A DNA stretch of 7,274 nt. It comes from Ruminococcaceae bacterium UBA7127. GTDB lineage: Bacteria; Bacillota; Clostridia; Oscillospirales; Acutalibacteraceae. The notes below the pieces were generated by a model. That model made no database searches, was not told the DNA's origin, and was given only the letters and a program-made list of their open reading frames with translations. Within the stretch, counting starts at the first letter, position 1; every line of letters begins with the position of its first letter. Below are positions 1 through 5,851 of this stretch, in pieces. The stretch lies in NCBI GenBank assembly GCA_002493005.1, contig DKXL01000012.1, positions 1 through 7,274 on the forward strand, read 5' to 3'. Position numbers and translations under genes: made by a program.

Positions 1-1
1 A

Positions 2-586
2 AACGGCATTGTAGGCTCTTCAAAAGACGGCTGGTATTATGCCGATAAGAACGGCGCCATTGATTATAAATACTGCAACGTTGCAAGCAAGGACGGCAAG
101 GACTGGAATGTAATCAACGGAAAAGCCACAATGGTTAAAACAGAATCCGACAGAACGCTTTACAGAGCGCTGAAGGTAGTCGCAAAGATTACCGACAAAA
201 ATATGACAAAATCAGAAAAATTAAAGGTTTGCTTTGATTATGTAAAGAGTGCTTATACCGAAAAAAACCCGAGAATTCCTCACTATCACGGCAGTGATTG
301 GCCGATTATCTATGCAAATGATATGTTTGTAGACGGAGCCGGCAACTGCTTTAGTTACGGTTCAGCATTTGCGTATATGGCAAAAGCAATAGGTTATGAA
401 AAGGTTTATTGCTGTAACAGCGGCGGCCACGGCTGGGCAGAAATTGACGGCTTGGTATACGACCCCGAGTGGAGCAGACATAATTTCAAATACAGCTACT
501 ATGCACTCAGCTATAATGCTAAAACAGATGTAAACTATAAAGCAGGAATTGCACCCGGATATTCATGGATGCATGTAAAAATATAG
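2..586 (+). CDS. Transglutaminase-like exported protein with wall-binding-type repeat, 5' truncated
   Basis: The reading frame is open from the window edge (first full codon at position 2) to the TAG at 584-586, giving 194 residues without the N-terminus. An internal ATG at 131 has no convincing ribosome site, and the codons before it encode recognisable protein, so this is the tail of a larger gene. Residues 1-43 (with DGWYYADKNGAIDY) resemble the GWYY...NGKVD repeats of Gram-positive surface proteins. The rest is a transglutaminase/protease-like fold: Cys116 in AGNCFSYG, His143 in GGHGWAEI and Asp154 in VYDPEW form the expected Cys-His-Asp triad. Family members act as cysteine peptidases or cross-linking enzymes; the substrate here is unknown. 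It was probably exported, although the signal peptide lies outside the window. It ends 32 nt before the MBOAT gene with no terminator, suggesting co-transcription. The domain call is fairly safe; the exact activity is not. Confidence 0.82.
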   Translation, partial: NGIVGSSKDGWYYADKNGAIDYKYCNVASKDGKDWNVINGKATMVKTESDRTLYRALKVVAKITDKNMTKSEKLKVCFDYVKSAYTEKNPRIPHYHGSDWPIIYANDMFVDGAGNCFSYGSAFAYMAKAIGYEKVYCCNSGGHGWAEIDGLVYDPEWSRHNFKYSYYALSYNAKTDVNYKAGIAPGYSWMHVKI

Positions 587-618
587 TGCAATATCAACCT
601 TAAATCGGAGAGAGAAAA

Positions 619-2034
619 ATGGTCTTTAGTTCATTAGAGTTTTTATGTATTTTTCTGCCGACGGTATTTGTAATCTATACGTTAGTACCGTCACTTAAAA
701 TTAGAAACGGACTGCTGATTGCGGCAAGCCTTGTGTTCTATGCCTACGGAGAGCCGATTTATGTTTTGCTGATGATATTCAGTTCGCTGATAAACTATGT
801 TTTTGCACGACTTGTATCGTCAAGGGCAAAAAGCAAGCTGTTTCTCGTTGCGGCGATAATCATAAATCTGGGAATACTTGCGGTTTTCAAGTATTCGGGC
901 TTCTTTGTAGAATCACTCAATGCTGTCACGGGGCTTGCGCTTCCCGTGCCGCAAATTAAACTTCCCATAGGAATTTCATTCTTTACTTTTCAGGCGTTGT
1001 CCTATGTAATCGACGTCTATCGCAAGACAGTCAACCCGCAAAAGAATTACTTTTATGTTTTGCTGTACATTAGCTTTTTCCCGCAACTGATAGCTGGCCC
1101 GATAGTAAAGTACAGAGATATAGATGAGCAGATTGCATCCCGCAAGCAAAGCGTTGAAAAAGTTGCCGAGGGATTCAGGCGCTTTATCTGCGGACTTGCA
1201 AAAAAGGTGCTGATTTCCAACACTATGGGGCAGACCGCTGATATTATTTTTGGAGCAGGCGGCGAATATTCTTCAATTTTGACTGCTTGGATTGGTGCTT
1301 TGGCATATCTTTTCCAGATTTATTACGATTTTTCGGGATATTCGGATATGGCAATCGGACTTGGCAAAATGTTTGGATTTGACTTTAAAGAAAACTTCAA
1401 TTATCCTTACGGCGCAGTCAGCGTGCGTGACTTTTGGAGAAAATGGCACATATCGCTTTCAACCTGGTTTAAAGAGTATCTTTATATTCCTTTGGGCGGC
1501 AACCGCAAAGGCCGCACAAGAACAGTTGTAAACAGATTGATTGTATTTTTCTGTACAGGACTCTGGCACGGTGCAAGCTGGACATTTGTATTGTGGGGTC
1601 TTTATCACGGTGTATTTTTGTTGCTTGAAGAGTTTATACCTGTGCTCGGCAAGCTGCCAAAGGTAATTAATCATATTTACACACTGCTTGCAGTAACTAT
1701 AGGCTTTGTAATTTTCAGAGCCGACACAATAACACAGGGCTTTGACTTTATCGGCAATATGTTCTGCGGATTTAACATAAGCGACCAATCGATTTCTCTT
1801 GCGTTAAGTCAGCTAACACCTTGGTTTATAATTATGTTTGTTGCGGCAATTATCGGATGTGCTCCGATAAAGCCTATTGCAAATAGATTTAGAGTCAGCC
1901 AAAGCACCGCATTAAGCAAAAAGCAGAGCATTGCACAAACAGTGTTGTATTTGCTTGCATTTGTACTTTTAGCCTGGTGTATAATAAGGCTTTCAGGTTC
2001 GTCCTATAATCCGTTTATATATTTCAGATTTTAA
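619..2034 (+). CDS. MBOAT-family membrane O-acyltransferase (AlgI/DltB type)
   Basis: This 471-residue polytopic membrane protein has the usual length of AlgI/PatA-type MBOAT enzymes, which move an acyl group from a cytoplasmic donor across the membrane for attachment to a surface polymer. Family landmarks appear in order: GPIVKYRD at 160-167, YYDFSGYSDMAIGLGKMFG at 235-253, DFWRKWHISLSTWFKEYLYI at 271-290 followed by PLGGNRKG, GLWHGASW at 314-321 with the invariant catalytic His317, and the AlgI-like C-terminal end NPFIYFRF. Hydrophobic segments cover most of the chain. The ATG at 619 follows GGAG (607-610) at 8-nt spacing. The gene lies 28 nt before a DHHW/AlgX-like gene, the usual partner. 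No carrier-protein or D-alanine ligase gene (DltC/DltA type) is visible, so acetyl rather than D-alanyl transfer is favoured. That is inference, because those genes could lie outside the window. Confidence 0.95.
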   Translation: MVFSSLEFLCIFLPTVFVIYTLVPSLKIRNGLLIAASLVFYAYGEPIYVLLMIFSSLINYVFARLVSSRAKSKLFLVAAIIINLGILAVFKYSGFFVESLNAVTGLALPVPQIKLPIGISFFTFQALSYVIDVYRKTVNPQKNYFYVLLYISFFPQLIAGPIVKYRDIDEQIASRKQSVEKVAEGFRRFICGLAKKVLISNTMGQTADIIFGAGGEYSSILTAWIGALAYLFQIYYDFSGYSDMAIGLGKMFGFDFKENFNYPYGAVSVRDFWRKWHISLSTWFKEYLYIPLGGNRKGRTRTVVNRLIVFFCTGLWHGASWTFVLWGLYHGVFLLLEEFIPVLGKLPKVINHIYTLLAVTIGFVIFRADTITQGFDFIGNMFCGFNISDQSISLALSQLTPWFIIMFVAAIIGCAPIKPIANRFRVSQSTALSKKQSIAQTVLYLLAFVLLAWCIIRLSGSSYNPFIYFRF

Positions 2035-2062
2035 TTTAATGATTATTTAAGGGGGTTACGGT

Positions 2063-3493
2063 ATGAATAAAAAAATAACATCTGCAATTTTCACAGTTGC
2101 GTGTTTGGGAATTTGTATTATTCCTTTTGCGGGAATGGCTGTTGCCCCAAGCAACGAGGCTGTGGGTAATGAACAAAAAACAACGCTTCCGTCTATAAAA
2201 ACCGAAGACGGCGGCTTTAACGAAAAATATATGCAACAGCTCGGTGATTATTTTTCAGATCACTATGCGCTAAGACCGCAAATAATGTCTGTTGACGCAG
2301 AAATTCAATCAAAGGTTTTCGGTGTTTCAAATATTGACTCGATTACAACAGGAAAGAATAATTGGCTTTACTATTCGTCTACGCTCGATAATTATTTGGG
2401 CAGAAACCTTATGTCAACTCGCAAAATCTTTAACACAAAGCACAATTTGGAGATTACTCAAAAATACCTTGCAAGTCAAAATATTGATTTTCTGTTTACA
2501 ATAGCACCAAATAAAAACACATTATATCCCGACAATATGCCGTATTATTATGGCAAAAAGGAGAGCACGGGCAGTAACCTTAACAGCTTTATTTCGTCAC
2601 TTGATAAAGACAAATTATATTATTGTGATCTGCTCACTCCGCTTAAGAACAGTGATGAGGTGCTTTATCTTGAGCAGGACTCACACTGGAACAACAAGGG
2701 TGCGTTGCTGGCTTATAATGAAATTCTGGACACTCTCGGAAAAGAGCATAATGATTACTCGGATGCTCAGGCAACACGTACAAAGAGTTTTTACGGTGAT
2801 TTGGGCAAGATGATTTATCCTGCAACGCAAAAGCCCGAATACAATTTTGAGTATGACATAAACCCAACCTACACATACGTTACGCCGACTAAGAGCGTTG
2901 AGGATGCTATAATAAATACTCAAAACAACAAAGCGTCGGGCAGGCTGTATATGTATCGTGATTCATTTGGAAACGCACTTCTTCCCTACTTTGCAAACGC
3001 CTACGGCTCAGCATATTTTACAAAGGCTTTCCCGATAAATCTGGCACTTGAGGTTGGAATGCAGAAAAGCGATACTGTTGTTTTTGAAATTGTTGAACGC
3101 AATTTAGACTGGTTTGCAGAGTCTCCCCCGGTAATGCCTGCACTTGAGGTTACAGTGCCAAGCTACAAAGAAACGACTGACAGTGTACAGTCGCTCAAAG
3201 CCGAAATTTCGCAGGTAAATATGCAATATGTCAGCATCACGGGCAGCGTTGACAGTAAAATTTGCAGTGACAACAGCGAGTTTTTGCTTCTTGTCAGTGA
3301 CAAAGACAACAAAAAGAGAACGTTTGAAGCATTCACTATATCAACCGAGGATACCGATTACGGTTTTCAGGCATATATTCCGGCAGAATATCTTAACTCA
3401 GAATCGGTTGACATAAGTGTTATAATTAAAAATGACAATGAATATTCTGCACTAAAATCTCAAAATGCGAATATTTTACAAGCTGATATTTAA
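2063..3493 (+). CDS. DHHW/AlgX-like SGNH-fold protein, probable polymer O-acetyltransferase partner of the MBOAT
   Basis: This 476-residue protein has an N-terminal membrane anchor or signal segment (hydrophobic residues about 7-28) and an extracellular body. It resembles the DHHW family, related to the AlgX/AlgJ acetyltransferases. Residues 57-105 carry the family start (QLGDYFSDHYALRP and GKNNWLYYSS). D206-S-H208-W209 followed by NNKGA matches the D-x-H-W signature, and R299-D-S301-F-G supplies the nucleophile serine, completing an Asp-His-Ser triad like that of AlgX. VVFEIVER at 339-346 is the usual following strand. Residues from about 360 onward form an extra region that reads as beta-rich. 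The ATG follows AGGGGG (2050-2055) at 7-nt spacing. Co-transcription with the MBOAT gene (28-nt gap) fits a two-step system in which the MBOAT exports the acyl group and this protein transfers it outside. Family call is strong; acceptor polymer is unknown. Confidence 0.88.
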   Translation: MNKKITSAIFTVACLGICIIPFAGMAVAPSNEAVGNEQKTTLPSIKTEDGGFNEKYMQQLGDYFSDHYALRPQIMSVDAEIQSKVFGVSNIDSITTGKNNWLYYSSTLDNYLGRNLMSTRKIFNTKHNLEITQKYLASQNIDFLFTIAPNKNTLYPDNMPYYYGKKESTGSNLNSFISSLDKDKLYYCDLLTPLKNSDEVLYLEQDSHWNNKGALLAYNEILDTLGKEHNDYSDAQATRTKSFYGDLGKMIYPATQKPEYNFEYDINPTYTYVTPTKSVEDAIINTQNNKASGRLYMYRDSFGNALLPYFANAYGSAYFTKAFPINLALEVGMQKSDTVVFEIVERNLDWFAESPPVMPALEVTVPSYKETTDSVQSLKAEISQVNMQYVSITGSVDSKICSDNSEFLLLVSDKDNKKRTFEAFTISTEDTDYGFQAYIPAEYLNSESVDISVIIKNDNEYSALKSQNANILQADI

Positions 3494-3497
3494 AAAT

Positions 3498-3503
3498 AGG
3501 GAG
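3498..3503 (+). promoter_or_regulatory. Ribosome binding site deciding the G5 lipoprotein start
   Basis: AGGGAG lies 9 nt before the ATG at 3513 and just after the TAA of the preceding gene. The in-frame ATG at 3465 has no purine-rich site before it. Together with the signal-peptide logic this fixes the start at 3513. Confidence 0.75.
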
Positions 3504-3512
3504 TTGTTAGAT

Positions 3513-4532
3513 ATGAATGTAAAATTAAAACATACGGTAAAAATTGTTTCTATGCTGCTTGCATTATGCTGTGTATTTATGTGTATGACAGCCTGCGGTA
3601 CAGATGTAAAGGTCAAAATAAACGATAACGGAGTTATCACCGAGGCTGATGCTAACACAGGAATGACAATTAAGGAAATCCTTGATGATGCAGGAATAAA
3701 GCTCGGTGAAAAAGACGAAACCGAACCTAAAGCAGATGCAAAGCTTGAGGATGCAACAGAAATTACCGTTAAGCGTTATGCTAAAGTTACCGTTAAAAAC
3801 GGAAAAGATGAAAAGACAGTTGAGCTTGTGGGCGCAACTGTAGAGGATGCAGTGAAAAAAGCAGGATTTACACTTGACGACGGAGTCTTGCTTGATGTTG
3901 ACAAAAAGTCTTATTTAAAGGACGGAATGGTAATTACTCTTAACAGCGGCATTGGTGTCAGCCTGACTGTTGACGGCAAGACAACACAGTGCAAAACACA
4001 TGCAGAAACAGTCAAGGAGTTTCTTGATGAGCAAAAGGTTAAACTCGGCAAGGACGATACTGTATCTCCAAAGCCAGAAGAAAAAATTAAAGAGGGCTTA
4101 AAAGTTACCGTAAAGCGTGTTGAATACAAGGAAGAAGTAAGAAAAGAAACTATTGAATTTACAACCGAAGAGCAAAACAACAGTTCGCTGAATTCCGGTG
4201 AAACACAGGTTACCCAAGAGGGTTCAAACGGTGAAAAAGAGGTAACATACAAGGTTAAGTATGTTGACGGCAAGAAGGATTCAGAGAAAAAAGTCAGCGA
4301 AAAGGTAACAAAAGAGCCTGTGAATAAGATTGTTGAAATCGGCACAGCTAATAACGCTCAGGCAAACCAGTTTAACAACAATAACAATAATAACAGCAAC
4401 AACTCTCAATCATCGGCACAGGGTGGAAAAACAGTTGTTTCAAAGCAGGCTGTATATGACTGCGACGGCTCGGGTCACGGCTACTATACAATAACTTACT
4501 CGGACGGTTCTGTTGAATACGAAGAATTTTAA
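3513..4532 (+). CDS. Lipoprotein with three DUF348-like repeats and a G5 domain
   Basis: The 339-residue product begins MNVKLKHTVKIVSMLL and has a lipobox ending M-T-A-C28, so it is a predicted lipoprotein. Three DUF348-like (YabE/RpfB-type) repeats follow at about 32-88, 90-145 and 148-201, each with a strand, a helix such as TIKEILDDAG or TVEDAVKKAG, and a closing strand ending near ITVKR or VTVKR. A G5-type domain spans about 203-278 (VEYKEEVRKETIEF, then EKEVTYKVKYVDG). After it come an Asn/Ser-rich linker (288-298) and a 30-residue tail with DCDGSGHGYYTITYSDGS. G5 and DUF348 domains occur in cell-wall proteins and are thought to contact glycans or peptidoglycan. The catalytic 3D or resuscitation-factor domain often found after them is absent, so a binding or scaffold role is likely. 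The ATG at 3513 was chosen over 3465, which lacks a ribosome site and would put charged residues ahead of the signal peptide. Confidence 0.88.
   Translation: MNVKLKHTVKIVSMLLALCCVFMCMTACGTDVKVKINDNGVITEADANTGMTIKEILDDAGIKLGEKDETEPKADAKLEDATEITVKRYAKVTVKNGKDEKTVELVGATVEDAVKKAGFTLDDGVLLDVDKKSYLKDGMVITLNSGIGVSLTVDGKTTQCKTHAETVKEFLDEQKVKLGKDDTVSPKPEEKIKEGLKVTVKRVEYKEEVRKETIEFTTEEQNNSSLNSGETQVTQEGSNGEKEVTYKVKYVDGKKDSEKKVSEKVTKEPVNKIVEIGTANNAQANQFNNNNNNNSNNSQSSAQGGKTVVSKQAVYDCDGSGHGYYTITYSDGSVEYEEF
4374..4406 (+). repeat. AAC/AAT trinucleotide run encoding an Asn/Ser linker
   Basis: Eleven codons inside the G5 lipoprotein gene are almost all AAC or AAT, encoding seven Asn in a row and then Ser-Asn-Asn-Ser. 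It is a low-complexity flexible linker between the G5 domain and the C-terminal tail. Its length could vary by replication slippage. Confidence 0.8.
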
Positions 4533-4538
4533 CTTAAT

Positions 4539-4559
4539 AAAAAAGCGGCGTGACACCGC
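4539..4559 (-). terminator. Small hairpin with U6 tract, minus strand
   Basis: Read on the minus strand, GCGGTG-TCA-CGCCGC forms a 6-bp stem (one G-U pair, 3-nt loop) directly followed by six T and then ATT, which is the form of an intrinsic terminator. On the plus strand the same stem has a C-A mismatch and no T run after it, so it would not stop the upstream operon. No minus-strand gene is visible just upstream of it, because the AraC-family gene already has a stronger terminator. It may end read-through or an unrecognised short transcript. Confidence 0.5.
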
Positions 4560-4569
4560 CCACAATTCG

Positions 4570-4584
4570 GCAACGTGACGTTGC
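4570..4584. repeat. Perfect 6-bp hairpin paired with the neighbouring U6 hairpin
   Basis: GCAACG-TGA-CGTTGC is a perfect inverted repeat with a 3-nt loop. On the minus strand it has the same 15-nt layout and the same central GTCACG as the terminator-like hairpin 10 nt further along (4545-4559). The two therefore look like copies of one hairpin design with compensated stem changes. Confidence 0.6.
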
Positions 4585-4602
4585 ATCCATTTTCGAGTAG
4601 AC

Positions 4603-4640
4603 AAATTCAATTTACAAATTACAATGCACAATTATCAATT
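4603..4640. repeat. Degenerate AT-rich short tandem repeat
   Basis: This stretch is made of imperfect 7-9 nt units of the form CAATTTA / CAAATTA / CAATGCA / CAATTAT. Such degenerate strings occur between genes in many Clostridia. It encodes nothing recognisable. Function is unknown. Confidence 0.5.
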
Positions 4641-4642
4641 TT

Positions 4643-4687
4643 GGTCGAGCAGACAGCTTGATAGTATCTACACTTCTCCGCACGACC
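4643..4687. repeat. Imperfect inverted repeat GGTCGAGC / GCACGACC
   Basis: Eight-base arms at 4643-4650 and 4680-4687 pair with one mismatch and enclose 29 nt, which include the odd palindrome GATAGTATC (4660-4668). The motif TCGAG at 4645-4649 recurs at 4593-4597 and 4692-4696. The first two copies share the longer context TCGAG(C/T)AGACA. The non-coding stretch 4533-4722 therefore looks like a composite of short repeats, possibly a remnant of an interspersed element. Confidence 0.45.
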
Positions 4688-4722
4688 GTTTTCGAGCATT
4701 TTCCTATAATGTAAAAAAACTA

Positions 4723-4762
4723 AAAACATCGGATTTGAAATGTAAATCAAATCCGATGTTTT
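4723..4762. terminator. Strong bidirectional intrinsic terminator
   Basis: A perfect 16-bp inverted repeat (arms 4723-4738 and 4747-4762, with core ACATCGGATTTGA) encloses an 8-nt loop, AATGTAAA. T-rich tracts follow on both strands: TTTTGTTTTTC on plus and TTTTTAGTTTTTTT on minus. It lies between two converging units, so it can end the acylation operon transcript (about 190 nt past its last stop) and the AraC-family transcript (about 55 nt past its stop). Confidence 0.93.
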
Positions 4763-4816
4763 GTTTTTCTAAATATTTTATGGTATATAAAATAAGACTT
4801 TCTTTTATTAAGCCTA

Positions 4817-5704
4817 TTATGTCTGAAAATTTTTTATTCGTTCTTCAAGAGCTTTCTTGCGATAGTCTGTTGGTGAAAGACCTGTTTTCTTTTTAAATGT
4901 TCTTGTGAAGTATGACTGGCTTGAAAAGCCGCATTTCTCCGATAATTCCTCGATAGATATGTTGGTGAATTCAAGTATTTTTTTGCTCAGATTAATGCGT
5001 TTTTCTATAATAAACTCATTAATTGTTTTTCCTGTAATGCGCTTGAACTCTGCCATAAGGGTTGTACGGTTGGTGTTATACCAACGACATAAATCATCGA
5101 TAGTAAATTGTTTTTCAAGATTAAATTCAATAAAAGTAAGAATACAATCAATTAACGTGTCTCTTTCCTGGTCAACTTCAAAGGCTTCTTTGTATAGATT
5201 TGCCGCATAGTCAAAGATTCTGATAACAGACATTCTTGCTCTGCAAGACCACATATTATCGGGTTGCACCGAAAGCTGTTCAATAATACTGTCAAAAAGA
5301 TATTCAACCTTGCTAAGTTCTTCTGCATCAATAGGAATTACACAATTATAAAAGCTGTTTGTTTGATAAAACAAGTCAAAGCTCGGAAAGTCAAAGAGCT
5401 TGCAGTTGATTGCATAATCTTCGGACAAAATGCTTTCTACGGAAAGATTCCTGTTAATAAATTCAGGAGCAAATAAAATAGTTTTAATTTGCAGATGATT
5501 TGACCTTAAAACAGTAACCTTTTTGTCGGGGTTAACACAAATCATTGCCGGAGCAGACAGGTAACACTTCTCGCCGTCAATTTCAAGAGTTGCTATTCCC
5601 TTTTTTACAAGACATAAAGAAAAAAATCCATCTTCGCTATGGATTTTATCAAGGCTGTATTCAATCGGTAAATATCTGTTTTCCCAAAAACGGCACTTTG
5701 TCAT
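4817..5704 (-). CDS. AraC-family transcriptional regulator
   Basis: The 295-residue product has the standard two-part AraC layout. Residues about 10-95 read as the cupin-like sensing domain (FFSLCLVKKGIATLEIDGEK, then APAMICVNPDKK). The middle, about 125-180, is a helical linker. The C-terminal DNA-binding domain, about 185-285, has two helix-turn-helix units: FTIDDLCRWYNTNRTTLMAEF (200-220) and ISIEELSEKCGFSSQSYFTRTF (249-270), ending with the family signature KKKTGLSPTDYRKKA. The ATG at 5704 is preceded on the minus strand by AGAGAGGG, a good if rather close ribosome site. The ligand cannot be deduced. It diverges from the lipoprotein pair and shares a compact promoter region with it, which makes those genes and itself the likely targets. 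It converges on the surface-acylation operon but is separated from it by a strong terminator. Family call is very secure; targets are inference. Confidence 0.95.
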   Translation of the reverse strand: MTKCRFWENRYLPIEYSLDKIHSEDGFFSLCLVKKGIATLEIDGEKCYLSAPAMICVNPDKKVTVLRSNHLQIKTILFAPEFINRNLSVESILSEDYAINCKLFDFPSFDLFYQTNSFYNCVIPIDAEELSKVEYLFDSIIEQLSVQPDNMWSCRARMSVIRIFDYAANLYKEAFEVDQERDTLIDCILTFIEFNLEKQFTIDDLCRWYNTNRTTLMAEFKRITGKTINEFIIEKRINLSKKILEFTNISIEELSEKCGFSSQSYFTRTFKKKTGLSPTDYRKKALEERIKNFQT

Positions 5705-5751
5705 AAGCCCTCTCTATTGCAGATAGTGCAAAAATAATTGATAAAATTAAA

Positions 5752-5781
5752 TTTACATTTCTAATACTAATTTGCTATAAT
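5752..5781 (+). promoter_or_regulatory. Sigma-A-type promoter for the lipoprotein pair
   Basis: TTTACA (5752-5757) and TATAAT (5776-5781) are separated by 18 nt. Transcription would begin near 5788 and give a leader of about 64 nt before the ATG at 5852. The -10 is a perfect consensus and the -35 has one mismatch. The AT-rich setting lowers certainty somewhat. Confidence 0.65.
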
Positions 5782-5787
5782 TAGTAT
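5764..5787. promoter_or_regulatory. Candidate operator: 9-bp inverted repeat across both -10 boxes
   Basis: ATACTAATT (5764-5772) and AATTAGTAT (5779-5787) are perfect inverted arms around the 6-nt spacer TGCTAT. The site includes the plus-strand -10 and most of the minus-strand -10. A protein bound here would block or reshape both divergent promoters. AraC-family proteins more often use direct repeats, so the binder could be another factor. Confidence 0.5.
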
Positions 5788-5811
5788 ATCATAATCAAGG
5801 TTAACCGTCAA
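5783..5811 (-). promoter_or_regulatory. Sigma-A-type promoter for the AraC-family gene
   Basis: On the minus strand TTGACG (5811-5806) and TATACT (5788-5783) are separated by exactly 17 nt, each with one mismatch to consensus. The start would be near 5776, giving a leader of about 70 nt. It overlaps the plus-strand promoter, so the two cannot be occupied by polymerase at once. Confidence 0.72.
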
Positions 5812-5841
5812 TTATTATCTTATATAGGAATTTTAAGAAAT

Positions 5842-5845
5842 GAGG
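5842..5845 (+). promoter_or_regulatory. Ribosome binding site deciding the first lipoprotein start
   Basis: GAGG lies 6 nt before the ATG at 5852. It overlaps the upstream in-frame ATG at 5840, which has only a distant AGG before it. The start at 5852 also gives a normal MKK lipoprotein signal. Confidence 0.65.
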
Positions 5846-5851
5846 TTTATC

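Larger units (their letters stand above)
4533..4816. other. Non-coding convergent intergenic region with repeats and terminators
   Basis: This stretch holds no supported gene. From left to right it carries two look-alike hairpins, an AT-rich degenerate repeat, an imperfect inverted repeat, and the strong bidirectional terminator. The last 54 nt before the AraC-family stop are plain AT-rich sequence in which I see nothing. Confidence 0.7.

Noticed and set aside
131..586. Short complete gene starting at the ATG at 131
   Set aside because: The same frame is open to the window edge and encodes a wall-binding-type repeat before this ATG, which has no good ribosome site, so it is an internal methionine.
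1459..1788. 109-codon minus-strand open frame inside the MBOAT gene
   Set aside because: It is fully antisense to conserved MBOAT motifs including the catalytic His region, and the product has no recognisable feature.
3911..4345. 144-codon minus-strand open frame opposite the G5 lipoprotein gene
   Set aside because: Its product is a low-complexity Ser/Thr/Phe string, as expected from the complement of a Lys/Glu/Val-rich gene. It has no domain, and the plus-strand frame is clearly real.
4545..4559. Plus-strand terminator of the acylation operon
   Set aside because: On the plus strand the stem has a C-A mismatch and is followed by CCACAATTCGG rather than a T tract. The 4723-4762 hairpin fits that role better.
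4440..4631. 63-codon minus-strand open frame over the twin hairpins
   Set aside because: It is antisense to the end of the G5 gene and crosses repeat sequence and a terminator-like hairpin. There is no ribosome site and the composition is not protein-like.
4705..4710. TATAAT as a plus-strand -10 box in the intergenic region
   Set aside because: No -35-like sequence lies 16-18 nt upstream, and the strong terminator begins 13 nt downstream, so a productive promoter is unlikely.
4624..4896. 90-codon plus-strand open frame in the intergenic region
   Set aside because: It runs through the 16-bp terminator stem and into the 3' end of the AraC-family gene, has no ribosome site, and resembles no protein family.
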